64,000 bases of DNA from an uncultured Lachnospiraceae bacterium (GTDB lineage Bacteria > Bacillota > Clostridia > Lachnospirales > Lachnospiraceae), in NCBI GenBank assembly GCA_934317845.1, contig CAKRES010000001.1:186001-250000 (forward strand), given 5' to 3'. This document shows, piece after piece, positions 35,081-43,487 of this stretch. The position numbers and the translations under genes were made by a program. The notes below the pieces were generated by a model, which worked only from the letters and a program-made list of their open reading frames with translations, made no database searches and had not been told where the DNA came from. The stretch's first letter is position 1. Every line of letters begins with the position of its first letter.

Positions 35081-36814
35081 TTACTGTACCTCCTTTAACG
35101 CATCAAATGCACAAAGCTGCTGACATACACCACAACCTACACAAAGTGTCGGATCAACTTTCGCTTTGCCATCTTTAAAGCTCAAGGCAGGACAACCAAG
35201 CTTCATACAAGCTTTACATCCCTTACATGCCTCACGGTCTACCTTAAGTGCAGGTTTTGCTTTGACATACTTTAACAGCGCACAAGGACGACGGCTGATG
35301 ATGATAGAAGGCTCTTTTGCAGCAAGCTCTTCCTTTACTACACGGTCACATTCTTTTAAGTCGTATGGATCTACTACAACGACACGGTTAAATCCCATAG
35401 AACGGCACAATGCTTCCAGGTTGATCTTTCCTGCCGGATCACCTTTGATGTTATATCCGGTTGTCGGATTCTGCTGATGTCCGGTCATTCCGGTAATGGA
35501 GTTATCTAAAATGATAACGGTAGAATTACTCTGGTTATAAGCAATATTGGCAAGGCCTGTCATACCGGAGTGCATGAAAGTAGAATCACCGATCACGGCA
35601 ACGGTCTTTCCCTCACTTTCCTCTCCGAGTGCCTTATTAAATCCATGAATGGAGCTTACGGAAGCCCCCATGCAGGCAGTCATTTCCATCGCATTAAGCG
35701 GTGCAACTGCACCTAAGGTATAGCAACCAATGTCACCAAGAACAATACATTTATTCTTTGCCAGTGTAAAGAACATTCCTCTGTGTGGACATCCGGCACA
35801 CATTACCGGTGGACGGTTTGGAAGTCCGTCGATCGCCTCGCAGCCTTTCTTTACTTCCATACCAAGCTTCTCTGCTACCAGACTCTGGGAAAATTCATCG
35901 ATTGTTGGAAGAACATCCTTACCGGTTACAGTAAGTCCCAGTGCCTTGCAGTGTTCTTCGATAATATCATCAAGCTCCTCGATGATAACGAGTTTCTCTA
36001 CCTTTGCTGCAAAGTCAAGGATCAACTGATCCGGAAGCGGATAGATCATACCAAGCTTTAAAATCGAAGCATTGTCACCGAAAATCTCTTTGGCGTACTG
36101 ATAGCTTGTGCTGGAGGTAATGATACCAAGAGAGGTATCTCCCATCTCCACACGGTTTAAGTCACAGGTCTCTGCCCATTTTGCAAGATCTCTGGTACGC
36201 TGTTCCACAACCGGATGACGGCGTTTGGCATTTCCCGGCATCATTACATATTTTGCAATATTTTTCTCGTATGGCTTTGTCATGTTCTCCACACGTTCTG
36301 ACACCTCTACCACACTCTGGGAATGTGCAATACGGGTACACATTTTAATAATGACCGGAGTATCAAACTTCTCTGAAATCTCATATGCTTTCTTTGTAAA
36401 TGTCAGTGCTTCCATAGAATCTGCCGGCTCTAACATCGGAATCTTTGCTGCCTTTGCATAATGTCTGGAATCCTGCTCATTCTGTGAAGAATGCATACCG
36501 GGATCATCTGCCACGCAGATCACCATACCGGCATTCACTCCAGTGTAAGAGATCGTAAACATCGGATCTGCTGCCACATTCATACCAACGTGCTTCATGC
36601 CACAAAAGCTTCGTTTTCCGGCCAGACATGCACCAAATGCTACTTCCATAGCCACCTTCTCATTCGGTGCCCATTCGCAATAAATCTCATCATACTTTGC
36701 TGCTTCTTCCGTCACCTCGGTACTAGGGGTTCCCGGATAAGAGCTGACAACTTCTACACCTGCCTCATAAAGTCCACGGGCAAATGCTTTGTTCCCTAAC
36801 ATTAACTCCTTCAT
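35081..36814 (-). CDS. iorA: Indolepyruvate:ferredoxin oxidoreductase, alpha subunit
   Basis: Thiamine-diphosphate subunit of the aryl-pyruvate oxidoreductase. The N-terminal pyrimidine-binding domain begins MLGNKAFARGLYEAGV and includes SSYPGTPSTE. The C-terminal half has the TPP-binding GDIGCYTLG and GDSTFMHSG motifs. The last 55 residues carry two [4Fe-4S] ferredoxin motifs (CKGCKACMKLGCP and CVGCGVCQQLC). The 577-residue length is typical. It is the first gene of the iorA-iorB-paaK unit, with AAGGAAG as ribosome site. It points to fermentation of aromatic amino acids to arylacetates. Confidence 0.96.
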   Translation of the reverse strand: MKELMLGNKAFARGLYEAGVEVVSSYPGTPSTEVTEEAAKYDEIYCEWAPNEKVAMEVAFGACLAGKRSFCGMKHVGMNVAADPMFTISYTGVNAGMVICVADDPGMHSSQNEQDSRHYAKAAKIPMLEPADSMEALTFTKKAYEISEKFDTPVIIKMCTRIAHSQSVVEVSERVENMTKPYEKNIAKYVMMPGNAKRRHPVVEQRTRDLAKWAETCDLNRVEMGDTSLGIITSSTSYQYAKEIFGDNASILKLGMIYPLPDQLILDFAAKVEKLVIIEELDDIIEEHCKALGLTVTGKDVLPTIDEFSQSLVAEKLGMEVKKGCEAIDGLPNRPPVMCAGCPHRGMFFTLAKNKCIVLGDIGCYTLGAVAPLNAMEMTACMGASVSSIHGFNKALGEESEGKTVAVIGDSTFMHSGMTGLANIAYNQSNSTVIILDNSITGMTGHQQNPTTGYNIKGDPAGKINLEALCRSMGFNRVVVVDPYDLKECDRVVKEELAAKEPSIIISRRPCALLKYVKAKPALKVDREACKGCKACMKLGCPALSFKDGKAKVDPTLCVGCGVCQQLCAFDALKEVQ

Positions 36815-36957
36815 AGTGTAAACTTCCTTTTCTATAATACTTTTTTGCTTGTTATATTCCTATAAATAAGGAAAACAGCACTAACAGATATTTTACCATA
36901 TTTCGACTGCATCGTAAACTATTTTCCCCGATTGATTTTTCATCATGATTTTACATC

Positions 36958-36986
36958 TTGTTATTTTTTGTCATTTACGATATGAT
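36958..36986 (+). promoter_or_regulatory. Promoter of argG
   Basis: -35 TTGTTA (36958-36963), a 17-base spacer and -10 TATGAT (36981-36986). The leader of about 80 bases contains a short AGCAT/ATGCT inverted repeat near 37001-37020. I could not see a clear ArgR box or T-box. Confidence 0.65.
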
Positions 36987-37071
36987 AGACACAGTCAAAA
37001 AGCATGGCATCAAATGCTATGCATTGTACTATATTTCATAGGACAATCTATTTAAGAAAAGAGGTTACAAA

Positions 37072-38295
37072 ATGGAAAAAGTTATTTTAGCTTATTCAGG
37101 TGGACTTGACACAACTGCAGTTATCCCATGGTTAAAAGAAACCTACGGATACGAAGTAGTATGCTGTTGTATCGACTGTGGACAGGGTGAGGAGCTTGAC
37201 GGACTGGAAGAACGTGCACAGCTTTCCGGTGCTTCTAAGCTTTACATCGAGGATGTAGTAGATGATCTTTGCGAGAACTACATTATGCCTTGCGTACAGG
37301 CCGGTGCTGTATATGAGCACAAATACCTGATGGGTACAGCTATGGCAAGACCTACGATCGCAGCAAAATTAGTAGAGATCGCCCGCAAGGAAAATGCTGT
37401 TGCCATCTGCCACGGTGCAACCGGTAAAGGAAACGATCAGATCCGTTTCGAGCTCGGTATCAAAGCACTCGCTCCAGACATTAAAGTGATCGCTCCTTGG
37501 CGTGATGACAAATGGAACATGGATTCCCGTGAAGCTGAGATTGAATACTGTAAAGCACACGGCATTGATCTTCCATTCGGTACAGATCAGTCTTACAGCC
37601 GTGACCGCAACATCTGGCACATCAGCCACGAAGGTCTGGAATTAGAAGATCCTGCCCAGGCACCAAACTACGATCACATGCTGGTTCTTGGCGTAACACC
37701 TGAAAAAGCACCGGACGAGGATGTAGAACTTACCCTTACCTTTGAAAAGGGTGTCCCTACCTCTCTGAACGGAAAGAAAATGAAGGTTGCCGACATCATC
37801 CGTGAACTGAACACCATCGGTGGCAAACATGGTATCGGTATCGTTGATATCGTAGAGAACCGTGTGGTTGGTATGAAGAGTCGTGGTGTATATGAAACTC
37901 CTGGCGGAACGATCCTGATGGAAGCACACCAGCAGTTAGAGGAGCTTGTTCTTGACCGCGATACGCTTGCTCTTAAGTTAGAGCTCGGAAGCAAGCTTGC
38001 CAGCATCGTATATGAAGGAAAATGGTTCACTCCGGTACGTGAAGCAATCTCCGCTTTTGTAACAAAGACACAGGAATGTGTTACCGGTGAAGTAAAATTA
38101 AGATTATACAAAGGTAACATCATCAAGAATGGTACCACTTCTCCATATTCTCTTTACAGTGAGTCACTTGCTTCCTTCACCACAGGTGATATGTACGATC
38201 ACCATGATGCAGAAGGCTTCATCACTTTATGGGGACTTCCACTGAAGGTTCGTGCTATGAGAATGAACGAATTAAAGAAAGAAAACACCAAATAA
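37072..38295 (+). CDS. argG: Argininosuccinate synthase
   Basis: ATP-dependent condensation of citrulline and aspartate in arginine synthesis. The PP-loop AYSGGLDTT is at 7-15, followed by CHGATGKGNDQIRFE and the GTDQSYSRDRNIWHIS segment. At 407 residues it has normal length. The start has GAGG eight bases upstream. argH is not adjacent, and the gene is transcribed alone from its own promoter to a strong terminator. Confidence 0.98.
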   Translation: MEKVILAYSGGLDTTAVIPWLKETYGYEVVCCCIDCGQGEELDGLEERAQLSGASKLYIEDVVDDLCENYIMPCVQAGAVYEHKYLMGTAMARPTIAAKLVEIARKENAVAICHGATGKGNDQIRFELGIKALAPDIKVIAPWRDDKWNMDSREAEIEYCKAHGIDLPFGTDQSYSRDRNIWHISHEGLELEDPAQAPNYDHMLVLGVTPEKAPDEDVELTLTFEKGVPTSLNGKKMKVADIIRELNTIGGKHGIGIVDIVENRVVGMKSRGVYETPGGTILMEAHQQLEELVLDRDTLALKLELGSKLASIVYEGKWFTPVREAISAFVTKTQECVTGEVKLRLYKGNIIKNGTTSPYSLYSESLASFTTGDMYDHHDAEGFITLWGLPLKVRAMRMNELKKENTK

Positions 38296-38313
38296 TCATT
38301 TTCATAAAGACAC

Positions 38314-38343
38314 AAAGAGGTCATCTTGCGATGGCCTCTTTTT
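38314..38343. terminator. Bidirectional terminator between argG and the ABC permease
   Basis: An 11-base-pair stem (38314-38324 with 38331-38341, one G-T pair) around CTTGCG, with A tract before and T tract after. Confidence 0.85.
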
Positions 38344-38354
38344 CTTATCCTCTT

Positions 38355-40949
38355 TTAGTTCAGTTCCAATTTTAAGGTTTCCACGATCGAATCATCTTTG
38401 ATCTTTCGCATCGCATAAAACATGGAAATGCCAATGATCAAAAATACTGTAACGATCACGATCAGATATAACTTGACATCAATAATAAATGCCATCCCCG
38501 TCTCTCCTGTTACTTTCAAAAGAAGATAGCTGAGAAAAATACTGACCGGAATTCCCAATAGCAATGCTTTGATCCCATAAAATGCGCTTTCCAAATAGAT
38601 CATCTTGCGAAATCCCTTTGGCGTTGTACCAACAGATTTCAGCATCGCAAATTCTTTTCTTCGAAGAATCACACCAGTAGATATGGAATTCACAATATTC
38701 GCCAGAGCGATCAGCGAGATCAACACAATAAATCCATTTACCAGTACTCGGAGTACCATCACAACACCATTGATAGCTCTTGATTGTTCGGTGACATCCC
38801 ATACAGAATACGAACCTTTAAACTGCTGCTCATGTTCTGCAAGATAATCCAGCAGGTTCTGACAAAGCTGTTCATGTTTTTCTGATTTGATCCAGTACTG
38901 ATATGGAAGCTCCGAAGGTTTGGTATTGCAATAGAATTCATAATCAGATTCCCGCATGACAAATGAAATCTGGTTGTTCAAAAAAACATGTTTTAAGAAA
39001 TCACTGTTTTTGGCATTGGTGAATCCAATCACTTCGTAAGTCAGCTTCATTTTCTCACTATCAGAATTTGTTTTTTCAATTGTTAATTTCTGACCGATCA
39101 TCTCTTTCGTGAAGACCGGAGCCTCTTTCCTCACATTCATCGAATTGTAAAGGATGACCGGAATACTGTCAGCTAGCTTTGGAACATCCAGCTTATTATT
39201 TTTACAAATGCGGTCAAACACATCATCCGGAACGACCAATGCTTTTAACATATAGGTCTCATTTTTCAGATTCCGATAGCTTACAGTAAAGCAGTCTGAC
39301 GAGAGATTTGATAATGGCACATAGCCATCTATCGACACGCTGTTCTCATACAGCTCACGATCCGACGTATATGTCACAGTGTTATAGGCTGCCACCTCCT
39401 CGGCATCCGGTTCCTCTTCCAGCTTTTCTTTTATGACATCCTTGTTCTCCCACCCGACAATACAGCTTACATCATAATAGCTGTTGTTGGAATAACGATT
39501 CAATTGCATAAAAATGTCGCAAAAATAATTTACCGTCAAAAACAGGACAATGGAAACGACCAGTGACACCACGATCGTACGTGATTTTCGTCCATTTCTT
39601 TTTAAACTCTTATGTGCCAGCTCTCCTTCATAGCCAAACAGTTTACGAATATAAAACGGGCTTCTTAGTTTTCTTGCTTTAACTTTGATTTCTGAATTCT
39701 GACGCAGTGCATCGATCGGTGTGATCTTAGAAGCCTTCACTGCCGGAATCCATGCTGCAATGAATATGGTAAATGCGCTACTGATTAAGATGAGCACGAT
39801 CGCCCAGCCAGGAACCACTGTTACAATATTAAGATTACCAACCGCAATATCGGAAGAAATAGTTGAAACAATCGTATCCGATAAGAAATGGAATGTGATC
39901 GCAATTCCCAAATAACCGCCTAAAAGTCCAAGAGGAATACTTATCACACCCAACAAAAATGCCTCAAAAAAAATGGAAGCACGTTTTTGCTGTTTTGTGG
40001 CTCCTACGCTTGACAACATTCCCAGATACCGCACCCGTTCGGACAAAGAAATATGAAATGCATTGTAGATCAGGGAAACAGATGCGATCATAATGATCAT
40101 CAGCAAAACAAATGCAAGGGAGAGGAACATTTTGGCTGAGCCATCCTCCTTGTCGATCGCAAACACCGATAAATAAAAATGTTCATTTTTTTGAAGCTGC
40201 GTTAAGTGATAATCCTTTGAGATCTGATTGGTCGTCCTAAGCGATGACACGCCCGGATGTTTCAGAGTAAAATATACTGTTTGATTGTCATTATAATCCA
40301 TTTGGTCAAGATACGCATAAATCCTATCATAAGAACCTACACTATTTTCAAAGATTGCCGTAATTTTGTATGTCTCCACACCAGATTTAGTAAATGTTTC
40401 ACCGTTTTGATAAGGGCCAGTAACAATACTGTCCTCCTCTTCCGGCATCGACCGGTTTCCCAGAGATAAGGTAATGCTGTCTCCTACGTGATACGACAAC
40501 TTATTTCTTTCCAACAATTTTTTACTGATCGCTATTTCATTTTTCCTTTGCGGCAGCGTTCCTTCGTATTTCTGCATGATACGCATCTTGAATGCCTGCT
40601 TGTTTAAATACTTCAGTTCTCCATACTGGTAGATCTCACTTGCATCGGAAGAAATCTGATAGGATGTTACCGCATCCTCAGATATGGAGTCCTGCTCAAT
40701 CCCAACTTCGTCCAGACGATCATCCTGTTCCAACTGTTTGCTGGTCTTTTGAGGAACACTCGTATAATAGCCATGATAACGTCCGTCATCAATGTAAGAT
40801 ATTTCTGCAAAGAAATTCAAAAATGATGCCATGCAAAGAAACAAACCTGTGATCATGGCAACTGCTACTGTAATTCCGAGTATCGTAATGATCGTGCGCC
40901 CTTTGTTGGCTTTTAAATGACGAAGAGTAAGTGTATTTATCATATTCAT
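38355..40949 (-). CDS. ABC transporter permease, two FtsX domains
   Basis: Large membrane subunit of a MacB/BceB-like exporter or mechanotransmission complex. Of 864 residues, the first helix is at about 18-40, followed by a roughly 220-residue extracellular domain. An FtsX domain of three helices lies at about 275-400 (SLAFVLLMIIMIASVSLIYNA and two more). A central helix is near 460, a second extracellular domain at about 480-730, and a second FtsX domain at about 740-860. It starts one base after the ATPase stop codon, and the two-component system follows the same order as bacitracin or antimicrobial-peptide sensing modules. The ligand is unknown. Confidence 0.88.
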   Translation of the reverse strand: MNMINTLTLRHLKANKGRTIITILGITVAVAMITGLFLCMASFLNFFAEISYIDDGRYHGYYTSVPQKTSKQLEQDDRLDEVGIEQDSISEDAVTSYQISSDASEIYQYGELKYLNKQAFKMRIMQKYEGTLPQRKNEIAISKKLLERNKLSYHVGDSITLSLGNRSMPEEEDSIVTGPYQNGETFTKSGVETYKITAIFENSVGSYDRIYAYLDQMDYNDNQTVYFTLKHPGVSSLRTTNQISKDYHLTQLQKNEHFYLSVFAIDKEDGSAKMFLSLAFVLLMIIMIASVSLIYNAFHISLSERVRYLGMLSSVGATKQQKRASIFFEAFLLGVISIPLGLLGGYLGIAITFHFLSDTIVSTISSDIAVGNLNIVTVVPGWAIVLILISSAFTIFIAAWIPAVKASKITPIDALRQNSEIKVKARKLRSPFYIRKLFGYEGELAHKSLKRNGRKSRTIVVSLVVSIVLFLTVNYFCDIFMQLNRYSNNSYYDVSCIVGWENKDVIKEKLEEEPDAEEVAAYNTVTYTSDRELYENSVSIDGYVPLSNLSSDCFTVSYRNLKNETYMLKALVVPDDVFDRICKNNKLDVPKLADSIPVILYNSMNVRKEAPVFTKEMIGQKLTIEKTNSDSEKMKLTYEVIGFTNAKNSDFLKHVFLNNQISFVMRESDYEFYCNTKPSELPYQYWIKSEKHEQLCQNLLDYLAEHEQQFKGSYSVWDVTEQSRAINGVVMVLRVLVNGFIVLISLIALANIVNSISTGVILRRKEFAMLKSVGTTPKGFRKMIYLESAFYGIKALLLGIPVSIFLSYLLLKVTGETGMAFIIDVKLYLIVIVTVFLIIGISMFYAMRKIKDDSIVETLKLELN

Positions 40950-40950
40950 T

Positions 40951-41628
40951 TTAATTCACCTCGTCTTTCACGATCTTGCCATCGGTAATTGTGATCACGC
41001 GGTCTGCCGCTAAGGCAATCCGTTCATCATGGGTAATGATGATCACGGTCTGATGGTGTTCTTTGTTAAAATGACGCAGCAGCGAAACGATCTCCTTGCT
41101 GTTTTCCGAATCCAGATTTCCGGTTGGCTCATCTGCCAGCAACAGCGCAGGATGATTGACGAGCGCGCGTCCGATCGATACTCTTTGCTGCTGACCACCA
41201 GACAACTGGTTTGGCAGATGATTGAGACGTTTGTCCAGTCCTAATACATTGACCAGATGCGTGATCTCGCCCTTGTTGATCTTTTTTCCGTCCAGAGATA
41301 ATGGCAGTGTCATATTTTCCTCTACAGTAAGAATCGGGATCAGATTATAAAACTGGTAGATCAGACCAATCTGCCGTCTCCTGAAAATAGCAAGTGCGGT
41401 TTCATCCAGCGTGGAAATATCTGTTCCTTCAATCACAACATTTCCACTTGTCGGGGTATCTACTCCACCTAATATATGAAGCAGCGTGGATTTGCCGGAG
41501 CCACTTGGTCCTACGATCGCAACAAATTCTCCTTTCTCCACAGAAAAGGAAACGTTTGCAAGTGCCGTAACCTCCGTATCTCCTTTTCCATAAACCTTTG
41601 ATAAATTTTTCACCTCTAAAATATTCAT
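40951..41628 (-). CDS. ABC transporter ATP-binding protein (MacB/LolD type)
   Basis: Nucleotide-binding partner of the adjacent FtsX permease. The ATG at 41628 is preferred because AAAGGA lies about nine bases upstream and the protein then begins MNILEVKNLSKVYG. Walker A is GPSGSGKSTLLH, the signature is LSGGQQQRVSIGRAL, Walker B is LLADEPTGNLD, and the switch histidine lies in IITHDE. The 225 residues are typical for this branch. Confidence 0.95.
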   Translation of the reverse strand: MNILEVKNLSKVYGKGDTEVTALANVSFSVEKGEFVAIVGPSGSGKSTLLHILGGVDTPTSGNVVIEGTDISTLDETALAIFRRRQIGLIYQFYNLIPILTVEENMTLPLSLDGKKINKGEITHLVNVLGLDKRLNHLPNQLSGGQQQRVSIGRALVNHPALLLADEPTGNLDSENSKEIVSLLRHFNKEHHQTVIIITHDERIALAADRVITITDGKIVKDEVN

Positions 41629-41724
41629 GTTGGTCATCCTTTCTTTTCTTAACTTGAATTTAGTATATCCTGTCAAGATGACACACCGGTGACTTTAAAA
41701 TGACAGTTTTGTCACTTCCCATAG

Positions 41725-42723
41725 CTAAATGATCGTATTATAAAAACGCAGTGAAAAGCAGGAGCCTTTTCCTACCTCACTCTCTACCAGAATCGTTCCC
41801 TTCTGTTTCTTCATGATCGTCATGGCAAGCGACAGCCCAATTCCCACACTTTCCTTTGACGCATGCCTGCCATGATAGAATCGTTCAAAAATGTGCCTGA
41901 TGTCCTCCGGGGCAATTCCAATCCCGGTATCCCTGATATGGATCTCATCGTATATTTTCGTATGGAAGCTTGTAATGGTTAAACATCCTCCATCTTCCAT
42001 ATGCTCCAGGCAATTTTTGATCACGTTGCTGATCGCTTCCACCGTCCACATCTGATCGACGATAAGCACTTCCTCTCCCACCTCATTTTTCAGTGTAATA
42101 TTTTTCAGATCCATCGGAATCAGAAATGGTTTCAACCCCGCTTCCACTAATTTCCGGACACTACATTCCTTTTTGGTAAATGCTACTGTATCCGCATCAA
42201 ATTTTGAGATTTTTAACAGATTGGCGATCAGCCAGCTCATCTTTTCCAACTGGCTTTCCAGCGTATCAACATACTGTGCCTGCCGATCCTTTAGTGGCTC
42301 TGCCGCCAGAAGATCGGTTGTGACAAACATGGATGTGAGCGGCGTTTTTAATTGATGGGAAATATCTGCAAGAAATTCAGATAACAGATTTTTGTCTTTT
42401 TCAAGCTGCTCCTTCTGACTTTGCAATGTTACGATCACCTTATAAAGATTATTTTTCAGGATGGAAAGCTCTCCTTCAGTATTTTCATCTACCTTAAGAT
42501 CATAATTGCCACTTACTACCTGGGATAAATAGGAATTTAAACTTTGGAGCTTTTGATAACGGTATACACTCACCAGATAAAATAACAGCAGCAGCAAGCC
42601 TGCGTTGACCAGCAGGATCACTACCGCATAAGAAGGGAGCGCATAGATCAGACAGGCACAAAGAAATGTGATCCCCACGCCAAGAAACAAGGCATACCGG
42701 ATCTCCTTATTTCTACTCAGCAA
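41725..42723 (-). CDS. Sensor histidine kinase
   Basis: Membrane kinase that pairs with the upstream regulator and probably controls the ABC transporter genes. I choose the TTG at 42723 (then LSRNKEIRYALFLG) because GGGGG is spaced seven bases upstream and the overlap with the regulator is then 11 bases. The alternative ATG at 42774 would overlap by 62. Two hydrophobic helices with almost no extracellular loop (about 10-60) are followed by a short linker, HisKA with DISHQLKTPL, and HATPase with N, DTGIGI and GIGLSL boxes. The small sensor loop fits intramembrane-sensing kinases that read the state of a transporter. Confidence 0.87.
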   Translation of the reverse strand: MLSRNKEIRYALFLGVGITFLCACLIYALPSYAVVILLVNAGLLLLLFYLVSVYRYQKLQSLNSYLSQVVSGNYDLKVDENTEGELSILKNNLYKVIVTLQSQKEQLEKDKNLLSEFLADISHQLKTPLTSMFVTTDLLAAEPLKDRQAQYVDTLESQLEKMSWLIANLLKISKFDADTVAFTKKECSVRKLVEAGLKPFLIPMDLKNITLKNEVGEEVLIVDQMWTVEAISNVIKNCLEHMEDGGCLTITSFHTKIYDEIHIRDTGIGIAPEDIRHIFERFYHGRHASKESVGIGLSLAMTIMKKQKGTILVESEVGKGSCFSLRFYNTII

Positions 42724-43381
42724 GTGTATACCCCCTTCCGCGAACCGTTCTGATATAGGTTTCGTCAGTATCATTTAATTTGGCACGAAGTCGTTTGATA
42801 TAGACCGTCAAGGTATTATCGTTGACAAAATCACCGTCCACATCCCATAGATTTTCCAGCAAATTATTTCTTGAGAGAACAATCCCCTTATTCTGCAATA
42901 GTACCAGAAGCAGACGGTATTCCATGGCGGTTAATAAGATCTCCTCCTGCCCCAAAAAGACCTTTGCCTCTTTCGTAAGCACCTTCAGATCTTTAAACAC
43001 GATCATACCGCTCGCATCCTCCCGGTGATACCGCCGCAGCACTGTTTTGACACGCGCCAGCAATTCCTTTAACCGGAACGGCTTATAAATGTAATCATCT
43101 GCGCCAAGCTCCAGTCCCATGACAACGTTGATCTCATCATCAAAAGCAGTCAGAAAAATCACCGGCACATCAAATCTGCTTTTCACCTGCTTGCAGATAT
43201 CATAACCGGAACCGTCCGGCAGCGTCAGATCGAGCAGATACAGATCAAAAGAATCCCGTTCCATGCAAGAATAGGCTTCCTTTACCGTGTGAGAGATCAC
43301 TGTCTCATAGCCCTCCTGCTCCAAAGAATAAGCAAGTCCCGCAGCAATTACCTCTTCATCCTCAACAACTAATATTTTCAA
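42713..43381 (-). CDS. OmpR-family response regulator
   Basis: The 222 residues comprise a receiver (acidic pocket VEDEE near residue 7, phospho-acceptor D51 in LLDLTLPDG, conserved T and K in FLTAF and YIYKPF) and a winged-helix DNA-binding domain ending RLRAKLNDTDETYIRTVRGRGY. It is the first gene of the regulator-kinase pair, 84 bases upstream of the ATPase series. By neighbourhood it should activate the ABC operon. Confidence 0.95.
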   Translation of the reverse strand: MKILVVEDEEVIAAGLAYSLEQEGYETVISHTVKEAYSCMERDSFDLYLLDLTLPDGSGYDICKQVKSRFDVPVIFLTAFDDEINVVMGLELGADDYIYKPFRLKELLARVKTVLRRYHREDASGMIVFKDLKVLTKEAKVFLGQEEILLTAMEYRLLLVLLQNKGIVLSRNNLLENLWDVDGDFVNDNTLTVYIKRLRAKLNDTDETYIRTVRGRGYTLAE

Positions 43382-43428
43382 TCCAATGTCTCCTTTTCTT
43401 CGTCACAAAACTTCCTATGCCCTGATGC

Positions 43429-43474
43429 AAAAGAACTGGTAATCTGACACGCTTTGCCAAATTCCAGTTCTTTC
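43429..43474 (-). terminator. Possible terminator of the AAA+ gene
   Basis: AAAGAACTGG (43430-43439) pairs with CCAGTTCTTT (43464-43473) around a 24-base loop. On the minus strand the second arm runs into TTCTTTTGC. The stem is good but the loop is large and the T tract modest. Confidence 0.5.
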
Positions 43475-43487
43475 TCCTCAACTACTG

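Noticed and set aside
36987..37071. T-box or ArgR operator in the argG leader
   Set aside because: No T-box AGGGTGGNACCGCG-like core and no convincing ARG box; only a short inverted repeat.
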